Origin: Microvirga massiliensis
GTDB taxonomy: Bacteria; Pseudomonadota; Alphaproteobacteria; Rhizobiales; Beijerinckiaceae
DNA length: 64,000 nt
Direction of reading: 5' to 3'
Assembly (NCBI RefSeq): GCF_001006805.1
Contig: NZ_LN811350.1
Location: 842,112-906,111, forward strand
The notes under the pieces: generated by a model
The model's database searches: none
Told to the model about the DNA's origin: nothing
What the model saw: the letters and a program-made list of their open reading frames with translations, nothing else
Part shown: piece after piece, positions 57,688 through 64,000 of the stretch
How positions within the stretch are numbered: the stretch's first letter is position 1
How the letters are laid out: the number at the start of each line of letters is the position of its first letter
Position numbers and translations under genes: made by a program

Positions 57688-58665
57688 CTAGGAGATGTCG
57701 CCGCCGTCGGTGACGGTGCTGTCGCCGCCCACGACCGACATGTCGATGTTGTTGTACTGGATGTTGGCACCCATGACGATGTTCTGGGTGAATGCCTCCA
57801 TCGACGCGACGCCGTCTGCGCTCGCCGTGACGCTGCCGCGATCGTCCAAGTCGTCCGCACCATCGGCCCGGCCACCGTCCGCGTAGGCATCCTGCTTGAA
57901 CCAGGAGTCGTTCTCGACCTTGGGATTGTAGAGTCTGTCGTTGTCAGTCATCTCGCTGACTTGCGAGATGTTGAACATCGCGTCGTTTCCGGCGCCCGCA
58001 AGCGTGCCGGCGCCCACTACGTTGAGGACGTCGAAATTGAGGTTGTCGAGCTCCAGCCAGTCGTCGTCGGAGTTGTAGCTGTCCTCGATCTTCTTGAACG
58101 CGTCGGAAATGGCAACATCGACCGTGGTGTCGATATCCGTTGCATTGTAGCTGTCCTTGACGTCGTCGTCGGACACCGAGACAGACTTCGAGAAGCTGTC
58201 GTTATCCTGGTTATAGCTATTCTCGATATCGTTATCTTGGTTGTAGCTGTTCTTGACGTCGTCGTCGGACAGGTTCACCGACTTCGTGATGGTATCGTCG
58301 TCGGACAGGGAGACCGTTTTGGTGTAGGTATCGTTGTCCGTGATGGTCTTCGTGAAGGTGTCGTTGTCCGAGTAGTTGTTGCTGTTGGTATCGTTGTCCT
58401 GGTTATAGCTGTTCTTCACATCGTTGTCGGACAGAGATACCGTCTTCGTGTAGGTGTCATTGTCGTTTTTGGTGTAGCTGTCGTTATCGTTGTCGGTCTT
58501 CGTAACGGTGATGTTGTCGTTGTCGCTGGAATTGTGACTATTGGTATCGTTGTAGCTGTTGGTGTCGTTACCGACGTTCTCGATATCGTCTACGGCAACC
58601 GCAAGGCCCAGGGCCGCTGCAGCAGAGCCGGAATTGACGTTACGGGTATCGGAATCGCGAGACAT
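57688..58665 (-). CDS. candidate type I-secreted acidic Asn/Asp/Ser/Thr repeat protein (325 aa)
   Basis: I do not recognise the family with certainty. The N-terminus (about 1-30) is ordinary. Residues about 33-175 are low complexity with imperfect repeats of DNDTYTKTVSLSD and DVKNSYNQDND, evenly spaced Tyr and very many Asp/Asn. The C-terminal 150 residues are complex (LNVVGAGTLAGAGNDAMFNI, then NIVMGANIQYNNIDMSVVGG) and end in polar, Gly-rich sequence. There is no signal peptide and almost no Arg in the repeats. It is first in the T1SS operon. A surface, matrix or adhesin role is inferred. Confidence 0.72.
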   Translation of the reverse strand: MSRDSDTRNVNSGSAAAALGLAVAVDDIENVGNDTNSYNDTNSHNSSDNDNITVTKTDNDNDSYTKNDNDTYTKTVSLSDNDVKNSYNQDNDTNSNNYSDNDTFTKTITDNDTYTKTVSLSDDDTITKSVNLSDDDVKNSYNQDNDIENSYNQDNDSFSKSVSVSDDDVKDSYNATDIDTTVDVAISDAFKKIEDSYNSDDDWLELDNLNFDVLNVVGAGTLAGAGNDAMFNISQVSEMTDNDRLYNPKVENDSWFKQDAYADGGRADGADDLDDRGSVTASADGVASMEAFTQNIVMGANIQYNNIDMSVVGGDSTVTDGGDIS

Positions 58666-59354
58666 GTGCGTGCTCTTTCGTCTTCGGGCACGGCTTCTCC
58701 GTCGTCGCTGATCATCTTCGTCTGCGACGGGTGCGGTCGGCTCGTGCCATTACTGTGCGGATTGTGAAATTTACGGTCGGATCTCCCGAGGCCCGCCCGA
58801 CGCAAGGACCCATGGCTCTCCGTGCCGTGAGGAAGTAGTTGGTTCTTCCGAGTGCGTGACCTCCTTCCATTGCGACTGCTGTGAGGCCGCCTGTGGTGCC
58901 CCAGCCCCGCCCGAGGCGCGCGTCCGCATTCGACGTCCCGGCAAACGGGGCGGCGACAGAGACGCGAAACTCGGGACACTCGCTGTTTGAGGAAGCGCAG
59001 ATGGTGAATTGCAGACGGCTCAGGCAACAGCCCGCGCACCGTCAACATCTGCTACTGGATCTCAGGCCAGCGCCCCCCATCGTCCTTTTCAGGCGGCTAC
59101 GGCCAGCGATCCGGTTTTCTCGTCAACCCCAGACAGTGAACGAATGGTAAAAATAACTTTACGTTGGGTCAATGTGGAAGACGTCTTAACGGCTTCCGCT
59201 TTCGACGTAGCCGTCGGATTAAAGACCGTGGAGAGTTCATCCCTCGGGACAGCTTGCCGGAGCGCAGATGTGAGCGGATTGACGGCGTGGCTTGGACCAA
59301 GGTGAAAATGCGTGTGGGCCGTGCCCGAAAAGTACACCAACCGAGGAGTATTCC
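58666..59354. other. 689-bp divergent region between the T1SS operon and the HEPN-like gene
   Basis: It should contain the promoter of the secretion operon and that of the HEPN-like gene. An AT-richer patch (about 59140-59220) interrupts the GC-rich sequence. No gene with recognisable features or strong hairpin was found. Confidence 0.4.
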
Positions 59355-59951
59355 GTGACGACCCGACTGCCGCCGCGTCCCGGTTTCGAAGCGATCGAGG
59401 CCGCTGCTCCGGAAACTGCAAGCCGGCGCACTCTCATCCTGGCCCTGATCGGCAATATCAGCTTCAGCTGGTCCAACAACGAGAGCATGTTCATCTACGT
59501 GCTGATGCTGCTTCTCGACACCGATCAGACGGCAGCGGCCATTGTCTTCTCGACCCTGAACACGACGCGAGCCCGACTCGACCTCGTGCAGCGTCTTGCA
59601 GCCGTGAAAATCATCGACAAGGCAGTAGCTTCCCGGCTCGAGAAACTGATCGAGCGCTTCAATGCCTGTACGAAGATTCGGAACGAGTTCAACCACTGCA
59701 TGTTCGGCCTTAATGAGAGCGGCGAGATCACCCACACTCACCTGATGAAAATCACGGAGACGAAGGGGCGCCTGAAGTTCGGCGCCGTGCGGCCGGTCGA
59801 TGATGACCGGATCAGGGAGATGCAGGAGGTGATTGCCGATCTGAAGGTGCTCAATCGCGACCTGTGGGACTTTCTGCCCGTGCTGGAGGCCCACATCCGT
59901 CAGCAAAGCCAGCCCGACGCCCGCTTGCGGACCGAGCGTATCGAGCCGTGA
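59355..59951 (+). CDS. HEPN-like protein with RX4H motif (198 aa), unknown function
   Basis: The 198-aa, mostly helical product contains RNEFNH (about residues 109-114), which fits the RX4-6H active-site motif of HEPN nucleases, with Asn after the Arg as is common. It lies in a helix pair (VASRLEKLIERFNACTKIR, then EFNHCMFGLNE), the expected place. Upstream is a hydrophobic helical stretch (SMFIYVLMLLLDTD). Whether it is an RNase is not shown by sequence alone, since short motifs can arise by chance. The GTG start at 59355 has GAGGAG 6 bp upstream; an in-frame ATG at 59292 lies before it. No antitoxin-like partner is adjacent. Confidence 0.65.
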   Translation: MTTRLPPRPGFEAIEAAAPETASRRTLILALIGNISFSWSNNESMFIYVLMLLLDTDQTAAAIVFSTLNTTRARLDLVQRLAAVKIIDKAVASRLEKLIERFNACTKIRNEFNHCMFGLNESGEITHTHLMKITETKGRLKFGAVRPVDDDRIREMQEVIADLKVLNRDLWDFLPVLEAHIRQQSQPDARLRTERIEP

Positions 59952-60233
59952 TACGAGAGGCCACCTCGGCCGCCCGCTCCTGCGCGCCATGTCGTATCGC
60001 GCGAGATGGTCATGGCGGCCCTATCGAACTCGCGGCCATGACATTCGTGTCGGGAACCTGGGCAGGCCGTCGGCGTTGTCGACGGTTTGAGCGGAAAATG
60101 CGCGGCGATCCGGGCGTTGGAGGGGCATAGATACTGGAAGTTCCGCCGGGCGAGCTCTTCCGTTCGCGGCCTTCCGGGTGTTGAATGTTCTTCGAAGGCG
60201 TTGCGTGATGTTGCGTTGCTAGTCGAGGCAGGG

Positions 60234-61331
60234 ATGTCGAACAGATCCCGGGCCCGTCACCTGGGGGCTCAACGAGTGGCGGCCGAAGGGTCCGATCATC
60301 CCTTCATGGCTGCCTTTTATGCGGCAAGCGTCCCGATGCTGATCGCGGACGCCCTGCTCGACGACAGCCCAATCCTCTTCGTCAACGATGCCTTTCTGGA
60401 TCTCACGGGCTATGCGCGCGACGAGGTCATGGGACGGAATTGCCGATTCCTGCAGGGTCCGGGCACCGACCAAGCCGTTGCTTCCCGGATTGCAGCGGCG
60501 ATCTCAGCGGGCGAGCGGATCGAGACGGAGGTCCTGAACTACCGCAAGGACGGCACGCCGTTCTGGAATGCTCTCACGATCAGCCCGATCCGCAACGAGG
60601 CTGGCCGCCTTCGCTACTTTGTCGGATCACAGGCCGACATTAGCGCCAGGAAAGAGGCTGCCGTACGTTTCTCCGCTGCGGAAGAGCGCCTCGAGCACGT
60701 GGCCGACGAACTGCAATCCGCCCTCGATCGGAAGACGGCCCTCCTTCACGAGGTCGACCATCGGGTCAAGAACAATCTCCAGGTGATCGCATCGCTCGTT
60801 CACCTCCAGTCGCGGTGCCTGAACGGCGAGTCCGCAGAGAGCGCGCTTTCCAATCTGGCAGAGCGCATCGGCGCGCTGTCGACGGTGCATCGCCTGCTCG
60901 ACCCTTCCGGCGATACCGGGCGTTTCGATATCGCGGCCTTCATCCGTGAGCTTCTGGAGGAAATCGGAGCCGAACCGGGCGCGAGCGGCGTCCGAGTCGA
61001 TCTCGCTCTCGAGCCCCTGACGGTCCCGGCTTCGCAGGCTTCGGCCCTGGGTCTCCTCGTCAACGAAATTGCAGGCCGTGCCATGCGGCAGGCTTCCCTG
61101 GAGAGCGACGACGGACGGCTGCATATTGCCGTCCGGCAAGCGGGAACGAATCTGGTCATGACGGTCGAGGGTGACGGAGTTGGGCTGGGCGGCGATCCGG
61201 ATGCCTCGGGGCTCGGTCACCTGCTGATCAACATGCTCTCGAAGCAGCTCAAGGCCGAGATCGATTGGACAGATGCACAGCCTGGAACGCGCGTCACGAT
61301 CACCGTGCCGCTCGCCGGGCGCCAGGATTAG
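60234..61331 (+). CDS. LOV-domain blue-light histidine kinase (HisKA_2/HWE type)
   Basis: The 365-aa product has a PAS/LOV domain (about 25-135) with the flavin-binding motif GRNCRFLQGPGTDQ, where Cys 70 would form the photoadduct, and YRKDGTPFWNALTISPI with the conserved Asn. A HisKA_2 domain follows, DHRVKNNLQVIASLVHLQ with His 176, and a HATPase with GDGVGLGGD and GLGHLLINML. In Brucella such kinases act in the general stress response. The usual N-box NAxK is replaced by GRAMRQ here, so kinase activity is in doubt. The start at 60234 follows GAGGCAGGG. It is convergent with mutS, with 7 bp between the stops. Confidence 0.9.
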   Translation: MSNRSRARHLGAQRVAAEGSDHPFMAAFYAASVPMLIADALLDDSPILFVNDAFLDLTGYARDEVMGRNCRFLQGPGTDQAVASRIAAAISAGERIETEVLNYRKDGTPFWNALTISPIRNEAGRLRYFVGSQADISARKEAAVRFSAAEERLEHVADELQSALDRKTALLHEVDHRVKNNLQVIASLVHLQSRCLNGESAESALSNLAERIGALSTVHRLLDPSGDTGRFDIAAFIRELLEEIGAEPGASGVRVDLALEPLTVPASQASALGLLVNEIAGRAMRQASLESDDGRLHIAVRQAGTNLVMTVEGDGVGLGGDPDASGLGHLLINMLSKQLKAEIDWTDAQPGTRVTITVPLAGRQD

Positions 61332-61338
61332 GCCAAAC

Positions 61339-64000
61339 CTATTCCGAGCCGATCGCCTTCAGGCGATAGAGCGCCTCGAGGGCCTCGCGAGGCGTGAGAG
61401 CGTCGGGATCAAGGTCCGCGAGCGCTTCCTGAAGACGATCCGGAGCAGGCGCCTCCGGGGCCGGGCGCGCCGCGGCTGCGAACAGCGGCAGATCCTCGAC
61501 GAGGTTGCGCGCCGGACGCTCGCGCTCCGTTCGCTCCAGTTCCGACAGGATGACGCGCGCCCGCTCGACCACGGCCGGCGGGAGCCCCGCAAGGCGTGCG
61601 ACCTGCAGGCCATAAGAGCGATCCGCCGCGCCTGGCACGACCTCGTGGAGGAACACCACGTCGCCATGCCATTCCGCAACGCGCAGCGTGGCGTTCGAGA
61701 GCCGCGGGAGCCGCTCCGCAAGGGCCGTGAGCTCGTGGAAGTGGGTCGCAAAGAGCGCACGTCCTCGGTTTCGCTCGTGCAGGTGCTCGATTGCCGCCCA
61801 AGCGATCGACAGCCCGTCGAAGGTGGCAGTGCCGCGACCGATCTCGTCGAGGATCACGAGGGAGCGCGGGCCGGCCTGGTTCAGGATCGCAGCCGTTTCG
61901 ACCATCTCGACCATGAATGTGGAGCGGCCTCTTGCAAGGTCGTCCGCGGCGCCGACACGAGAGAACAGCCGGTCGACCACGCCGATCCGGGCGATCCGGG
62001 CCGGAACGAAGGAGCCCATCTGGGCGAGGACCGCAATCAGGGCGTTCTGGCGGAGATAGGTCGACTTGCCGCCCATGTTCGGACCGGTCACGAGAAGGAT
62101 CCGGCCGGCCTCCTCGCCCGAGAGATCGCAATCGTTGGCGATGAAGGCGGTTCCTCGCGCCTTGAGGGCCGCCTCGACGACGGGATGCCGCCCGCCCTTG
62201 ATCGAGAAGGCGAGGCCATCCTCCATGACGGGCCTGACCCACTCCCGGTCGGCTGCGAGTTCCGCCAGGGCCGCCGTCACATCGATGACCGAGAGTGCAT
62301 CGCAGGCGCGCGTGATGATCTCGTGATGGCCGACGAGTTGCGCGACGAAGCTCTCGAAATGCGTGAGCTCGATCTTCACCGAGCGATCGGCCGCGGAGGC
62401 GATCTTCGCCTCGAGGCCGCTCAATTCCGTCGTCGAGAAGCGCATCGCGCCGGCCATGGTCTGGCGATGCACGAAGGTGTCTCTAAGCGGCGGCTTCACG
62501 AACTCCTCGCCCGCCGCCTGTGGGACCTCCACGAAATACCCGATCAGGTTGTTGTGCTTGACGCGAAGCGCCCGGCAGCCGGTCTCGGCGGCATAGCGCG
62601 CCTGCAGCGCCGCAATGACCTGACGTGAATCCTGTTGAAGGGCGCGCGCCTCGTCGAGGTCCGGATCGTAGCCCTCGCGGATGAAGCCGCCGTCGCGTTT
62701 CAGGAGCGGCAGGTCGTCGGCCAGCGCGGCCGCGAGCGCCTCGGCGAGCGCCGTGTCGAGTTCCGTGAGCGCTGCGGCAGCTGCCCCGATCTCCTCCGGG
62801 AGATCGCCGGCCTGGCCGAGGAGGTCCGCCATCGCGCGTGCGGCGAAGAGCCCGTCGCGAAGAGCGGCGAGGTCACGCGGGCCGCCGCGATCGACCGCGA
62901 GCCGCGACAGGGCACGGGCCATGTCGGGCGTGCGCGCCAGCGCGGTCCGCAGGGCGTCCCGCAGATTGGACTCGGCCCGAAGATGATCCACGGCATCGTG
63001 CCGCCGGCGGATCAGCGCGAGATCCGTCAATGGCCCTGCCAAGCGCTCGGCAAGAAGCCGCGCCCCGCCGGGAGACACGGTGAGGTCGATCGAAGCGAGA
63101 AGGCTGCCGTCCCGCTGCCCCTGCAGGGTTCGCGTGAGCTCCAGATTGGCGCGGGTCGCGGGATCGATCGCGAGCGTCCGGTCCGAGGCACGCCGCCGAG
63201 GTGGTTCCAGGACCGGGCGTTGCGCGAGCTGCGTGCGCGCGACATAGGCGAGGGCGCAGCCCGCCGCTGCGATCTCGGCCCGGTCGAACGCCCCGAACGC
63301 ATCGAGCGTCGCGACCCCGAAATGCTCCTTGAGGCGGCGCTCGGCGGAAGCCGGGTCGAGCCCGTCCCGGGGCAGCACCGAGATTGCCGCGGAACTCTCG
63401 GTCCAGAGGGCGCGCAGGTCCGGGTCGTCGTGGATAGCGTCCGGAAGCACGATCTCGCGCGGCGCAAGGCGCGCCAGGGCCGACGGGAGGTCGGGCTGGC
63501 CTGCGCTTTCGACGAGAAAGCGGCCGGTCGAGATGTCGATCGCCCCAAGGCCGTAGGTCCAGGCCGTGTCCGAGAGACGGCGTCGCGCGACGGCCACGAA
63601 GAGATTGGCCTCGCCGGGATCGAGGAGACGCTCCTCCATGAGCGTGCCCGGCGTCACGAGGCGGATCACGTCCCGGCGTACGACGGATTTGGATCCGCGC
63701 TTCTTCGCTTCCGCGGGATCCTCGGTCTGCTCGCAGACCGCGACCCTGTGGCCCTGTGCGATCAACCGCTGGAGATAGTCGTCGGCACGCTCGACCGGCA
63801 CGCCGCACATCGGGATTTCCTCTCCGAGGTGTCGGCCGCGCTTCGTCAGGACGATCCCGAGGGCCCGGCTGGCGATCTCCGCGTCCTCGAAGAAGAGCTC
63901 ATAGAAGTCGCCCATGCGGTAGAACAGGAGGCTCCCGGGATGAGCCTCCTTGATGGCGAGATACTGCGCCATCATGGGCGTGACCCGGCCAGCCTCCGCG
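61339..64000 (-). CDS. mutS: DNA mismatch repair protein MutS (5' end beyond window)
   Basis: MutS recognises mismatches and starts mismatch repair with MutL. At least 880 residues are visible. They include the mismatch-binding [17 protein letters not shown] with the Phe-X-Glu motif, the connector and clamp domains, and the ATPase with [10 protein letters not shown] (Walker A), [17 protein letters not shown] (Walker B) and ATHFHEL. The frame is open to the window edge and upstream codons read [14 protein letters not shown], matching family N-termini, so the true start lies outside. An ATG at 63975 is internal. The C-terminal domain looks complete. Confidence 0.97.
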   Translation of the reverse strand, partial: AEAGRVTPMMAQYLAIKEAHPGSLLFYRMGDFYELFFEDAEIASRALGIVLTKRGRHLGEEIPMCGVPVERADDYLQRLIAQGHRVAVCEQTEDPAEAKKRGSKSVVRRDVIRLVTPGTLMEERLLDPGEANLFVAVARRRLSDTAWTYGLGAIDISTGRFLVESAGQPDLPSALARLAPREIVLPDAIHDDPDLRALWTESSAAISVLPRDGLDPASAERRLKEHFGVATLDAFGAFDRAEIAAAGCALAYVARTQLAQRPVLEPPRRRASDRTLAIDPATRANLELTRTLQGQRDGSLLASIDLTVSPGGARLLAERLAGPLTDLALIRRRHDAVDHLRAESNLRDALRTALARTPDMARALSRLAVDRGGPRDLAALRDGLFAARAMADLLGQAGDLPEEIGAAAAALTELDTALAEALAAALADDLPLLKRDGGFIREGYDPDLDEARALQQDSRQVIAALQARYAAETGCRALRVKHNNLIGYFVEVPQAAGEEFVKPPLRDTFVHRQTMAGAMRFSTTELSGLEAKIASAADRSVKIELTHFESFVAQLVGHHEIITRACDALSVIDVTAALAELAADREWVRPVMEDGLAFSIKGGRHPVVEAALKARGTAFIANDCDLSGEEAGRILLVTGPNMGGKSTYLRQNALIAVLAQMGSFVPARIARIGVVDRLFSRVGAADDLARGRSTFMVEMVETAAILNQAGPRSLVILDEIGRGTATFDGLSIAWAAIEHLHERNRGRALFATHFHELTALAERLPRLSNATLRVAEWHGDVVFLHEVVPGAADRSYGLQVARLAGLPPAVVERARVILSELERTERERPARNLVEDLPLFAAAARPAPEAPAPDRLQEALADLDPDALTPREALEALYRLKAIGSE

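Noticed and set aside
58140..58600. Short repeated units that could suggest a CRISPR array
   Set aside because: The units are imperfect, in frame with one coding sequence, of variable spacing and without unique spacers; they encode the acidic repeat protein.
55657..58665. RTX toxin or S-layer assignment for the type I cargo candidates
   Set aside because: No GGxGxDxxx nonapeptides are present in either protein, so the label would not be supported.

Overview
The window is a high-GC alphaproteobacterial chromosome segment, most likely from the order Hyphomicrobiales (Rhizobiales), perhaps near Methylobacteriaceae or Beijerinckiaceae. This rests on the run hrcA / rph-rdgB-hemW / lppC-rsmI-yraN, on dnaK-dnaJ followed by a PmtA-type methyltransferase and pyrF, on an OlsB-like acyltransferase, a DUF1127 gene divergent from a LysR gene, a LOV-HisKA_2 histidine kinase and sigma-32 promoters of the alphaproteobacterial type. 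No rRNA operon, CRISPR array or replication origin was seen. One tRNA gene, tRNA-Ser(GGA), lies near the left edge beside a frameshifted IS5-type transposase remnant.

Layout. 0-9.3 kb is accessory and housekeeping: msrA, the murein endopeptidase mepA, a short-chain dehydrogenase with a membrane tail, a PRC-barrel protein, a histone H1-like AAKKT-repeat protein, two adjacent decayed genes (DUF6152 and DUF6644 types), a DMT exporter and a RecD-like helicase. 9.5-23 kb is translation, RNA and heme housekeeping (lepA, hrcA, rph, rdgB, hemW, lppC, rsmI, yraN). It is followed by a LysR/DUF1127/lipid-kinase block placed before gshB, and then an OsmC protein. 23-36 kb holds glnD, grpE, alkB, gpmA, dapB, pyrF, pmtA, dnaJ and dnaK, then an Ada-like methyltransferase. 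36-46 kb holds nth, uppP, a glutathione transferase, queG, an epimerase-like SDR, an OlsB-like acyltransferase and a two-subunit molybdenum hydroxylase (iorAB).

46.9-52.1 kb is the clearest mobile region. comM (magnesium-chelatase-like branch-migration helicase) is cut in two by a 3,592-bp element. The element has perfect 25-bp terminal inverted repeats, an 8-bp target duplication, an IS1595-type transposase and five further genes. The two comM halves plus one copy of the target site rejoin into a 512-codon frame.

52.3-58.7 kb is a four-gene, single-strand type I secretion locus. It encodes a HlyD-type adaptor, an ABC permease/ATPase, a 643-aa protein with degenerate GDY..N..QTNV repeats and a 325-aa very acidic Asn/Asp/Ser/Thr repeat protein. 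Neither candidate cargo has RTX glycine repeats. This is the best candidate for a little-described export or surface system. The right end holds a small protein with a perfect HEPN-type RX4H motif, a LOV blue-light histidine kinase whose ATP-binding N-box lacks its usual asparagine, and the start-truncated mutS.

Two dispersed intergenic repeat families, each seen twice, lie at 4.7 and 18.7 kb and at 9.4 and 46.0 kb. Heat-shock-type promoters with the same 18-bp spacer can be read upstream of both dnaK and grpE.
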